The translations under genes were made by a program, and so were the position numbers. A stretch of DNA of 23,861 nucleotides, from IMG/VR virus record IMGVR_UViG_3300023210_002044, positions 1 to 23,861 of that record. One strand, written 5' to 3'. Below are positions 14,817 to 21,290 of the stretch, in pieces (within the stretch, counting starts at the first letter, position 1; each line of letters starts with the position of its first letter). Source of the stretch: a virus. A model generated the notes under the pieces. It was not told where the DNA came from and made no database searches. It saw nothing but the letters and a program-made list of their open reading frames with translations.

Positions 14817-15775
14817 TATAAACTCCCATGCATATGCATCTCAGGTGTTTCCTCAACAACCTCAGGTTCAGCTCCAGTATCTACATTTAAACAATGATCC
14901 CTGTAGTCGCAATAACTACAATGAAAATCTGTCACAGGTTTCTTGCCTGACATATGGTCTTTATACGCTGACGCAGACACTTCACCTCTAGCGTGCAGTA
15001 CCTCTACCCTCTCACTGGATGGTAAGTATACAAACTCTCTCTGAGGTTTAAGATCACTTCTTAATAATGTATTGCATTCAGCATATCTTGAGTAGACATC
15101 AGCTAATGTGTATCTTGTTTCTTTCTCACCATTAATAAAGATTTCTTTCGTCTCTCTATCTACTGTGATATTAAATTCTGCCATGTCCATCTGATCTCTT
15201 GATAGATATAGTAATTTAAATCCGTGTAGTTTTCCATGTGTATGGTCTACATATAATGCTGCTTGCATTAAATGCTCATCTTTAGGTTTACCTGCAGTAT
15301 AGAATTTATTCTTGCCTCTGCCTGACCAATGGCCTAGGAGTTGCTTGTTCGCATAGTAACCATAGAATGATTTAATCTCTGCGCCATAGAGCATAGGCTC
15401 TCCCGTCTCCGGGTCTGGCTCTCTGAGTACAATATCAAATTCACCTGATAGGTTTCTTTCTCTGTCTTCCCATCTAACAGAATTGTTTTCCCAGATACCC
15501 ATTTGTTTCCAGGCTTCGCATATAGCAGCCTCAACTTGGTGTCCGAGCAGGAATATAATTTGTGATCGTGCATCAGGTGGATTCGTAGGAGCAACATCGC
15601 TCTGTCTGTAGTAGACTGCCCTGTGGCATTTGCCTGCTACTTTTTCTTCTCCGAATTCATCTGTATATTTAACTGAGGCTTCACTAGGCCACAGCGTGCC
15701 TCGTCCCTTCGAACGGTATTGCTTCCTGCCCAGCCAGTCCAGTGTTCTGTCCTTCAAATTGATTGTTTCTAACAT
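14816..15775 (-). CDS. RecB/Cas4-family exonuclease with Fe-S cluster
   Basis: A 319-residue PD-(D/E)XK nuclease of the Cas4/AddB type. Visible motifs: C50 (GKCHRAVYYR), H79 (LLGHQVE), D114 (GEFDIV), E133-x-K135 (GAEIKSF), Q171 (HLMQAALY) and the C-terminal FHCSYCDYRDHC, giving C286, C289 and C295. C50 and these three should hold a 4Fe-4S cluster that clamps the fold. Such phage enzymes degrade DNA ends for recombination or genome processing. The ATG at 15775 has AAGGA upstream and lies 92 bases inside the 3' end of the previous gene; LWPSEAS near the start supports it. All catalytic residues are present, so it should be active. Confidence 0.9.
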   Translation of the reverse strand: MLETINLKDRTLDWLGRKQYRSKGRGTLWPSEASVKYTDEFGEEKVAGKCHRAVYYRQSDVAPTNPPDARSQIIFLLGHQVEAAICEAWKQMGIWENNSVRWEDRERNLSGEFDIVLREPDPETGEPMLYGAEIKSFYGYYANKQLLGHWSGRGKNKFYTAGKPKDEHLMQAALYVDHTHGKLHGFKLLYLSRDQMDMAEFNITVDRETKEIFINGEKETRYTLADVYSRYAECNTLLRSDLKPQREFVYLPSSERVEVLHARGEVSASAYKDHMSGKKPVTDFHCSYCDYRDHCLNVDTGAEPEVVEETPEMHMHGSL

Positions 15776-16112
15776 ATGTATTTATCCTTATGTAATTGTG
15801 ACTTAGGTTTACTATGTAATGACCATCATGGTTCAATGGAGGTAGATTATATCCATTAACACTTAATATGTCATTAGGTACTGCATAAAATTGCAAAGAT
15901 AAACTTGCATATTCATCTCTCCCTATATACTGCATAGCCAAGGTGCTGTTATTAAGGTTGACCCTAACTTCTGCTCCTCTAATGAGTCCTTCTGGAAGTC
16001 TATATTCATCGAAATGAACAACTGGACTAACAGGAGTATGAGGGCTAAGATTGATAGATCTATCCCTGAGTTGCCTGGCAACCCTATGATTGTACCACTT
16101 GTACTTGCTCAT
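15684..16112 (-). CDS. Unknown 142-aa protein with KYxWY N-terminus
   Basis: No family recognised. The N-terminus MSKYKWYNHRVARQLRDR resembles MAKYRWYKKRQNYFRLAR of the next gene upstream, so the two share a motif although their bodies differ. The middle is beta-rich and hydrophobic/polar alternating (EVRVNLNNSTLAMQYIGRDE), compatible with a virion protein domain. The last 30 residues overlap the start of the Fe-S nuclease gene out of frame by 92 bases, so that tail may be poorly constrained. Its ATG overlaps the upstream stop. Confidence 0.6.
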   Translation of the reverse strand: MSKYKWYNHRVARQLRDRSINLSPHTPVSPVVHFDEYRLPEGLIRGAEVRVNLNNSTLAMQYIGRDEYASLSLQFYAVPNDILSVNGYNLPPLNHDGHYIVNLSHNYIRINTYVRNNQFEGQNTGLAGQEAIPFEGTRHAVA

Positions 16113-16540
16113 TAGCTGTCCAGTTGTATGGTTAAATTTATATGTTCAACGCCACGATTTGGGCGGAGAGTAATATCAACATTACCGTTGTTATCTCTTT
16201 CTATTCTATGGTCTGTTATCAGACCTCTATGTCTAAATTCATTAAGAGTATTTCGAACACCAGTTTCAATTTCCCTTATTGTATCTCCATTGTTTGGTTG
16301 TCCAATAAGACTTTGGAGTCTTTCTCTTAGCTCTGCTTCTAGTGTGAATCTTAATTGTTGTGTAACAAGTTCTTCCCTGCTCGCAGGGCTAAACTCACGA
16401 GGGGCAAACTCTCCGAGGATCTCTTGTCTCCACGTAGCTTCTTGTGGTGTGACCTCTGCTCTATTAAGAAGTCTATCTTGAATGTTGCGTGCTAAACGAA
16501 AATAATTTTGTCTCTTCTTATACCATCTATACTTTGCCAT
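16112..16540 (-). CDS. Unknown 142-aa protein with KYxWY N-terminus; possible virion component
   Basis: The N-terminal basic motif MAKYRWYKKRQNYFRLAR is shared in outline with the next gene. The body is helical up to about residue 100 (LEAELRERLQSLIG), followed by a beta segment IERDNNGNVDITLRPNRGVE. That last part has the look of phage tail-sheath or baseplate modules (helix, G, strand, NNG turn, D-I-T-L), but I cannot place it. It is tightly linked with both neighbours: stop overlapping the next ATG and one-base spacing to the 95-aa gene. Confidence 0.6.
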   Translation of the reverse strand: MAKYRWYKKRQNYFRLARNIQDRLLNRAEVTPQEATWRQEILGEFAPREFSPASREELVTQQLRFTLEAELRERLQSLIGQPNNGDTIREIETGVRNTLNEFRHRGLITDHRIERDNNGNVDITLRPNRGVEHINLTIQLDS

Positions 16541-16828
16541 CTAATCTCCGACGTACCAGTCTCCTTCCCATTCTTCGTCTGCTAAACTATTATCGGATTC
16601 TTTAGCTGTTTCGTTTAAAGCAAGACTAAAGAGTTGTTCTGTCCCTTCTTTGTCTTTCTTCTTCCAGTACTCTCGCCCTTTTGTTTCTAATCTTTTTGTT
16701 ACTTTTTCTATGAACTCATAAATAGCTGTTCCTTCTTCTATTGTCAAGTCTCTGGTTGTCATCCCTTTCATAGTTTTACTTCTACCACTACCATGAAAAT
16801 TATTAAGTAGTTCTATCGTGATCTGCAT
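16541..16828 (-). CDS. Unknown 95-aa protein, first gene of the leftward operon after the divergent point
   Basis: No family recognised. A short beta-like start is followed by a long charged helix (YEFIEKVTKRLETKGREYWK) and an acidic Trp-containing tail (DEEWEGDWYVGD). The start at 16828 has GGAG five bases upstream. It is transcribed divergently from the nuclease gene at 16864; only 35 bases separate the two start codons. No leftward promoter is obvious in that gap, so transcription may come from within the rightward island or from upstream. Confidence 0.6.
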   Translation of the reverse strand: MQITIELLNNFHGSGRSKTMKGMTTRDLTIEEGTAIYEFIEKVTKRLETKGREYWKKKDKEGTEQLFSLALNETAKESDNSLADEEWEGDWYVGD

Positions 16829-16829
16829 A

Positions 16830-16858
16830 TTGACTCCGCCATTGAGTGGTGTTACTAT
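16830..16858 (+). promoter_or_regulatory. Near-consensus sigma-70 promoter with extended -10, driving the rightward island
   Basis: TTGACT (16830-16835) and TACTAT (16853-16858) are separated by exactly 17 bases, with TGT directly before the -10, the extended -10 TGn motif. This is a five-of-six match at both boxes with ideal spacing. The expected start of transcription is about 16864-16866, on the ATG of the nuclease gene, implying a leaderless message or a downstream start. It lies only just upstream of the opposing gene's start, so the two orientations may interfere. Confidence 0.6.
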
Positions 16859-16863
16859 TAAGT

Positions 16864-17583
16864 ATGAGCAATCGCATAACTGATAAAGATTCTTTACGAA
16901 TCAGGACTCTTGCAGCTACAGGACGTTACACCCCTCAAGAAATAGCCTCAAACTTTGAGGATAAATACAACGCTGATCAAATTTTACGACACCTAGGATC
17001 GAAGGATCCTGACAACAAGAAGAACCTCAAAAGAGAGACCTCTCGTGGTGGTGTTAAGCTTAAATCTATTCTATCAAAAATCTTCCCAACTGTCAGCATC
17101 AAAGAAGAGTTTCACGTAGGTGAGCGTCTAAGGCTTGATTTTTACATGGCTGAACCATATAACATGGGCTTTGAATTTGACGGAGTACAGCACAAGAAGC
17201 TGACTAGTCATCTCCATCAGTCTGATAAAGACTTTGAAGATGGCAAGCTTAGAGACATGCGAAAACAAGAGCTTTGCGCAGGTCGTGGTATTAACCTAAT
17301 TAGAGTAGCTTACGATGAAGACATGACAGTTAGTCTTGTTCAAGATAAGATAGACAAGATAGGTTATGGCTCTGGCAAGATCAAAGAAGGCTTTGAAACA
17401 GGCAGAGAAAAATATAAAAGTAAACGTCAAAAGCAAAATGAAGATGCTAAAGAACGTAAGAAAAAACAGTACCACCAATATAAAGAATCTGAAAGCTTTA
17501 AGAAAAGCAAACAGAAACAAAAAGAGTATCGTAAAGAACAATACAAAAGGCAGAAGGAATGGCAGAAACAGAACAAGAAGTAA
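16864..17583 (+). CDS. PD-(D/E)XK / VSR-like endonuclease with long charged tail
   Basis: From ATG 16864 the protein has 239 residues. A helix-turn-helix-like start (TGRYTPQEIASNFEDKY, 19-35) precedes a nuclease core: RLRLDFYM (D92), GFEFDGVQH (E104, D106, Q109, H110), then a KLRDMRKQELC helix and GINLIRVAY strand, the order seen in VSR/DUF559-like enzymes. From about residue 180 the chain is almost only Lys, Glu, Gln, Arg and Tyr, a likely coiled or DNA-binding tail. A GTG at 16846 in frame is rejected because it lies upstream of the expected transcription start and has no ribosome site. No clear ribosome site precedes ATG 16864 either. The 3' end overlaps the RusA-like gene by 25 bases. Nuclease call good; role (repair, homing or attack on host DNA) unknown. 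Confidence 0.7.
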   Translation: MSNRITDKDSLRIRTLAATGRYTPQEIASNFEDKYNADQILRHLGSKDPDNKKNLKRETSRGGVKLKSILSKIFPTVSIKEEFHVGERLRLDFYMAEPYNMGFEFDGVQHKKLTSHLHQSDKDFEDGKLRDMRKQELCAGRGINLIRVAYDEDMTVSLVQDKIDKIGYGSGKIKEGFETGREKYKSKRQKQNEDAKERKKKQYHQYKESESFKKSKQKQKEYRKEQYKRQKEWQKQNKK

Positions 17584-17969
17584 TAGTATCTATGCCACTA
17601 TACGTTCAGCTTTCTAAGCAAGAGAAAGCTAAGAAATATCACATAAATTTAAATCAATACCATCATTGGCATTTCATTGCCAAGAATAATATCAAAGTTA
17701 AATATAAAGAAATAGCTACACCAAAAATAGAAGGCTTAGTCTTTGATAAAAAAATAGAACTCACCTTTACTTTATGGAAAGCAACTAAGCGTCGTGTAGA
17801 TAGGGCTAACCCTCTCTCAATACACGAGAAGTTCTTTTGTGATGCATTAACAGAGCTTGGTTGTATACCAGATGATAATGATAATCATGTTCATGCTACC
17901 CATTACTACACAGGTGGCATCGACAGGGAAAACCCCAGAGTCGATATTAAAATTAAAGAAATATCATGA
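17559..17969 (+). CDS. RusA-like Holliday junction resolvase
   Basis: A 136-residue protein. The C-terminal half fits the RusA family: a beta strand, then R-R-V-D81 with N84, K91 and D95 (SIHEKFFCDALTELG), a DD pair at 105-106 (IPDDND), and a closing strand NPRVDIKI. The first conserved Asp pair of RusA (D-x-D-N) is reduced to D-x-x-N here. Family members cut four-way DNA junctions, in phages for resolving recombination or debranching before packaging. It is translated with its neighbours: its ATG lies in the end of the nuclease gene and its TGA overlaps the next ATG. Confidence 0.75.
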   Translation: MAETEQEVIVSMPLYVQLSKQEKAKKYHINLNQYHHWHFIAKNNIKVKYKEIATPKIEGLVFDKKIELTFTLWKATKRRVDRANPLSIHEKFFCDALTELGCIPDDNDNHVHATHYYTGGIDRENPRVDIKIKEIS

Positions 17970-18508
17970 ATAAAAAATATGAAAGCAGTTTAAGGACACA
18001 GAGCATCCAAGAATATACTTGGGATGAACTCCTTAAATTTACATTTGAAAGGAAATCTTTTTTCCGAGATTATAAGTTGCTCCATGCAAAAGATGAAGGC
18101 GAAGTTAATAGACGATTAAAGTACGTAGTATATGTGGACCCTAAAAGTCTCGCGGAAGAGATAAGACTTTGCTTTAATGCTGCTATCCAAATGGAATCTA
18201 GACAGACTTATTATTTTAATCTATTTGTTGTTGATCTGATTGAACGATATTATTCAGACGCAATTTATTATGAAAATAAAAAAGAGATGAAAGCGGAGTA
18301 CCTGATCTCTCAGGATGATCCATCTCCCATCTCTTTTGAGTGGGTATTAGAGGCAGGGATTCTAAACCCCTACCAGCGCTATTTACTCTTTGAGTATCTA
18401 GCTTTAGGCTATTCTCTAGAAGCATTAGGACGTCGTCGTCACTGTACTTCTAGAACAATCGAGAATCACTTGAACCAAATCATAGAGGTCCTTGATTCCC
18501 CTCACTAA
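17966..18508 (+). CDS. HTH transcriptional regulator-like protein with LuxR-type C-terminal domain
   Basis: A 180-residue protein with two parts. Residues 1-125 are an unrecognised, mostly helical, charged and Tyr-rich domain (RQTYYFNLFVVDLIERYYSD). Residues 134-176 form a LuxR/sigma region 4-like helix-turn-helix: PYQRYLLFEYLALGYSLEAL followed by the recognition helix SRTIENHLNQIIEVL, where TIENHL is the usual recognition-helix signature. It might control the switch between phage gene sets, including the divergent promoter in front of its own operon; that is inference from position. It ends convergently with the leftward 141-aa gene, the two coding ends overlapping by 29 bases. Confidence 0.65.
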   Translation: MNKKYESSLRTQSIQEYTWDELLKFTFERKSFFRDYKLLHAKDEGEVNRRLKYVVYVDPKSLAEEIRLCFNAAIQMESRQTYYFNLFVVDLIERYYSDAIYYENKKEMKAEYLISQDDPSPISFEWVLEAGILNPYQRYLLFEYLALGYSLEALGRRRHCTSRTIENHLNQIIEVLDSPH

Positions 18509-18905
18509 TATTGAGGCCCATATTTTGTGCAACACTGTCTAGCTCTAGACTTTCCCACTCACCAGTTTCCTTCAGTTGTTTTTCAACCTCTGCTATTTCA
18601 GCTTCATAAGCTTCCTGGTCAAGCCCACCTGCAAGGAGGACTCGTTCTAGTGCGGCAGTGCGGGCATTTGCTTTGTTGACAAACCCCCATAGCACTTGAA
18701 CCATTCGAGAGATGTCCCTCTCTACTAAGTTCATGTTGTTGACCTGCTTGTGTAACGCCGCATTGAAATCTTGATAGATTTTCTCTACGTGTATGTTCAC
18801 AGCTTCGATCACTGGGGCTAATTTGTTTTCAAGGATTTCATCCATCGTCGCCGGTTGTTTGAAACCATCTCTTTCTTTATTAGCCTGCATTAATTCTCCA
18901 CCCAT
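18480..18905 (-). CDS. Unknown 141-aa coiled-coil protein
   Basis: No family recognised. Nearly all helical, with regular hydrophobic spacing over about residues 25-115 (LAPVIEAVNIHVEKIYQDF; AYEAEIAEVEKQLKETGEWE). There is no signal peptide, membrane segment or cysteine. ATG at 18905 has AAGGAG close upstream; a second ATG at 18890 also has a GGAG and could be the true start. Its 3' end overlaps the end of the opposing HTH gene. A short hairpin CCTCA-N7-TGAGG lies within the overlap but is too weak to call a terminator. Confidence 0.6.
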   Translation of the reverse strand: MGGELMQANKERDGFKQPATMDEILENKLAPVIEAVNIHVEKIYQDFNAALHKQVNNMNLVERDISRMVQVLWGFVNKANARTAALERVLLAGGLDQEAYEAEIAEVEKQLKETGEWESLELDSVAQNMGLNISEGNQGPL

Positions 18906-18914
18906 AATTTCTCC

Positions 18915-19139
18915 TTAAGCTGGAAGACCCATAGGTTTACTTGGGTCTGGTGGTCCTGGAATTTCACTAGCCGTTGCAAGGTTATGCAAGGAAGCGAAAG
19001 TCTCACCGCTAATCGGAACTGCTACTACTTCTTCTTGGTTCAAAGCGATGTCCATGAAGTAAGTTGTAGGAGCTGCAATCGGACCCTCGGGTGTGTCTAG
19101 TTTGTTCGTGTCAACGACTCTTAGATTTTCGATTAACAT
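18915..19139 (-). CDS. Unknown 74-aa protein
   Basis: No family recognised. It is largely beta-like with alternating hydrophobic residues (TYFMDIALNQEEVVAVPISG) and a Pro-rich end (IPGPPDPSKPMG). No cysteine, signal peptide or membrane segment. It sits between the phosphoesterase and the coiled-coil gene with gaps of 9-13 bases, typical of a real operon gene. The pattern hints at a small structural or protease-resistant beta domain, nothing firmer. Confidence 0.55.
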   Translation of the reverse strand: MLIENLRVVDTNKLDTPEGPIAAPTTYFMDIALNQEEVVAVPISGETFASLHNLATASEIPGPPDPSKPMGLPA

Positions 19140-19152
19140 AAGTTCTCCTCTG

Positions 19153-20238
19153 TTATCTTAGTCTGTGAATAAAAGTACATGGATCATCTTTACTACAGCC
19201 CCACATCAATTGTCCCCAGTCATCTGCGACTGATAAATTAATTGCGTAGTCATCTGTACCACAGAGTGAACCATTTCTAAACAATGGCTTACCATGATAT
19301 GTATTTACACCCCAGTGATGGTAGTGTCCATAACATAGAAAATCATAGTCAAAGATTTCATTCCACCCACCAAGCTTAGCTCTAGCGCCGCCAGTCTCTG
19401 CTTGTGATGGAGCCCAGTGTCTTAACAGACCCTTCTGTCCTCTAATGTCTACAATCTTGTAAGCTTCAAATGAATAATCAATAGAAATATTCTTCAGTTC
19501 TGAATACTGAAGCGCTGTTTCTACTGCCATATAAAGACATGTATCCCAAGAACATTCACCTGTATCTTGTTTACCATGTGCTCTACCATGATTACCAGTA
19601 ATGCCATCAATCTTAATATCAATGTTTGGCTTACCAATATCTGCAAAGGCTCCTCTAATCGCTCCAAGCATTATCATGATTGCTTTTAACGCGTCGTTAA
19701 ACTGTGAGGATACTTGCTTATCAATGTGCATTCTTTGTGTCTCATACATGATATCATTTTCAATCATGTCACCGAGCATGAAGATTCTAACGTCTTCAAT
19801 CTCACTAGACTTACCTAACCTTTTAACATGCTGTACGATCTGTGGAGCTAAGACTTGCGTCACTCTTTCAAAAGCAATGTCTGAGTTAAAGGTTGGTTCC
19901 CCATTGATGAGGGTGTTCTTTCCGAAGTGCCAATCGCTTAATTGGATACACAGTGTCTCTCCGGTTTCTGTTCTAGGAACTTCTCTAAAGTGATCTACAC
20001 TACTATTAAAGATCCTATTGATCTGACTAAACTTAGCAAGTTCTTCCCTGATCATCTCTTTGGTTTCTCTTCTTGCTCTAGCTTTAGTTAGCTTTTCTGG
20101 TACGATATCGATGATTGTTTCAATGGCGGTTGCCAACTCTTCTTCATCATAGTCATGACCATCTGCTTGGACTCTGTCTAACTCTTCTACTTCAAGAGCT
20201 TCAAGTCTAGAGGCAAAGCTATCAAAATCAATTGCCAT
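19153..20238 (-). CDS. Calcineurin-like metallophosphoesterase
   Basis: A 361-residue protein with an acidic helical N-terminal region of about 95 residues, then the metal-binding motifs in family order: SDWHFG (D102, H104), LGDMIEN (D157), TGNHGR (N216, H217) and CYGHYHHWG (H305, H307). These should hold two metal ions for phosphoester cleavage. The family includes SbcD/Mre11 nucleases, DNA polymerase small subunits and cyclic nucleotide phosphodiesterases; lying directly after the polymerase genes, a DNA-processing role is most likely. The start overlaps the end of the polymerase OB-fold gene by 11 bases. I do not see the SbcD capping domain, so a distinct phage subfamily is likely. Confidence 0.85.
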   Translation of the reverse strand: MAIDFDSFASRLEALEVEELDRVQADGHDYDEEELATAIETIIDIVPEKLTKARARRETKEMIREELAKFSQINRIFNSSVDHFREVPRTETGETLCIQLSDWHFGKNTLINGEPTFNSDIAFERVTQVLAPQIVQHVKRLGKSSEIEDVRIFMLGDMIENDIMYETQRMHIDKQVSSQFNDALKAIMIMLGAIRGAFADIGKPNIDIKIDGITGNHGRAHGKQDTGECSWDTCLYMAVETALQYSELKNISIDYSFEAYKIVDIRGQKGLLRHWAPSQAETGGARAKLGGWNEIFDYDFLCYGHYHHWGVNTYHGKPLFRNGSLCGTDDYAINLSVADDWGQLMWGCSKDDPCTFIHRLR

Positions 20239-20953
20239 AAATTCTCCTTGTGAGGCAGCTATTCTCCAGTTCTACCAAGACCTGTTTATCTGATAGAACT
20301 TTATAATCTGTTTTGAGGATAGCGTTCTGGAACTCTATTTGAATAGGTATGGTTCCAGGATTAGTTACGATTATATCACGGATTTTTTGAAAGTCATCAT
20401 TTTCTTTCGGAAATAATGTTACTCTTTGAAGTTTCTTTCCTTCTTCTAGTTCGCCAATCTTCATTAAGATAATCTTAGGAGTAATAATTTCTTCTCCATT
20501 TATCTCACGTGATTGTATCTCTAGCTTTCCCACGATATGCACTGGTTTGTTTTTACTGAACAACTCTTTGTTCTTACTATATATATGACTGAACGCTACG
20601 ACTTCAACGCGGCCATTCAAATCCTCAAGATCAAAGAAAGCCATTTGCTTCTTGGACTTGGTTGTGATTTCTTTTAAGTTTGTCATCAAGCCACCCATCT
20701 TAACCATGGTGCCTTCTGGTATCTTTTCTAAGTCCTCTGTATTAGTAAGGTCTAAGAGTTTAACTCTATATTTTTCTAATGGATTGTGTGATACGAAAAA
20801 CCCTAAGGCTTCGTATTCATTGTCTCCCTTCTCTTCATCAGAGAAGTCTTTAATGGTAGGAATAAACAGGACTGGAGTCATCTCCTTAGCCTTGCTCTCC
20901 TTCGCTGCCTCTATCATCTCTTCTAGAGCATATATCATCTGCGCTCTGTTCAT
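20228..20953 (-). CDS. DNA polymerase III alpha C-terminal part (OB-fold subunit of split DnaE)
   Basis: A 241-residue protein that matches the C-terminal third of DnaE. The start NRAQMIYALEEMIEAAKESK lines up with the helix that follows GAFD in E. coli DnaE. EALGFFVSHNPLEKYR (about 48-63) equals the LGxYxxxHP motif. An OB fold follows (VKMGGLMTNLKEITTK, MAFFDLEDLNGRVEVVAFS). The C-terminus has the TIPIQIEFQNA strand of the last domain. It therefore continues the polymerase at 21291-23861, separated from it by two small ORFs. The two polypeptides presumably assemble. The usual internal QxxLF-type beta-clamp motif of DnaE is not obvious. AGGG lies six bases before the ATG. Confidence 0.85.
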   Translation of the reverse strand: MNRAQMIYALEEMIEAAKESKAKEMTPVLFIPTIKDFSDEEKGDNEYEALGFFVSHNPLEKYRVKLLDLTNTEDLEKIPEGTMVKMGGLMTNLKEITTKSKKQMAFFDLEDLNGRVEVVAFSHIYSKNKELFSKNKPVHIVGKLEIQSREINGEEIITPKIILMKIGELEEGKKLQRVTLFPKENDDFQKIRDIIVTNPGTIPIQIEFQNAILKTDYKVLSDKQVLVELENSCLTRRIYGN

Positions 20954-21080
20954 CGTCTTCCCTGTATGTTTTGAGTAAAGCTAATACATTATTCGGTGAT
21001 AGAATGTATGAACCATCTTCATATTTTCTCATCCCATGTAGTGCTGCAACAAGTTGTTTGTATTCTCTATGTGTCAACAT
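20886..21080 (-). CDS. Unknown small protein between the two polymerase parts
   Basis: A 64-residue frame from the preferred ATG at 21080 (10 residues longer from ATG 21110, which has no ribosome site). The first part is helical and basic (MLTHREYKQLVAALHGMRKY), then GSYILSPNNVLALLKTY, then a very acidic and Arg-rich tail that overlaps the polymerase OB-fold gene by 68 bases in another frame. The tail may be fortuitous, but the ordered first 45 residues look real. No family recognised. It may be a small insertion gene that split the polymerase. Confidence 0.5.
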   Translation of the reverse strand: MLTHREYKQLVAALHGMRKYEDGSYILSPNNVLALLKTYREDDEQSADDICSRRDDRGSEGEQG

Positions 21081-21267
21081 GTTCTTCTCTATATTCTTTG
21101 TCTGTACCATGACAAACCGGGCAAGTATATTCTACTTCCCATCCATCCTTCTGGTCTTTCAGTTCTCCGAAGAAACAATAGACTCTACTGTCCTCGAAAT
21201 CACAAGAACGATTCTCTATAAAGTCAAAAGCTATTTGATTGTCTGAATTTCTTACTAGTATTTCCAT
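21067..21267 (-). CDS. Unknown 66-aa protein with CPVC motif, between the two polymerase parts
   Basis: ATG at 21267 has AGGA seven bases upstream, just after the stop of the polymerase catalytic gene. The protein has two isolated cysteines in the middle and YTCPVCHGTDKEY near the C-terminus, a half zinc-ribbon. The start is acidic/hydrophobic (NQIAFDFIENRSCDFEDS). It could be a metal-binding accessory subunit of the replicase, or an unrelated inserted gene. It overlaps the next small ORF out of frame. Confidence 0.6.
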   Translation of the reverse strand: MEILVRNSDNQIAFDFIENRSCDFEDSRVYCFFGELKDQKDGWEVEYTCPVCHGTDKEYREEHVDT

Positions 21268-21290
21268 CTTGGTTCCTATAAAAAATAGGG

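Noticed and set aside
14816-15775. CRISPR-associated Cas4
   Set aside because: The motifs fit Cas4 but also the phage RecB-like exonuclease group; there is no CRISPR array or other cas gene in the window.
16829-16900. Leftward promoter in the divergent gap
   Set aside because: I searched the minus strand for -35/-10 pairs and found only loose AT-rich matches without a good -35.
18490-18520. Hairpin CCTCA-N7-TGAGG at the convergent gene ends
   Set aside because: Only five base pairs, no clear T-run on either strand, and it lies within coding sequence; not enough for a terminator.
21268-21290. CCTAT/ATAGG inverted repeat in the gap after the polymerase catalytic gene
   Set aside because: A five-base stem around an A/T run, likely chance in AT-rich sequence next to a ribosome site.
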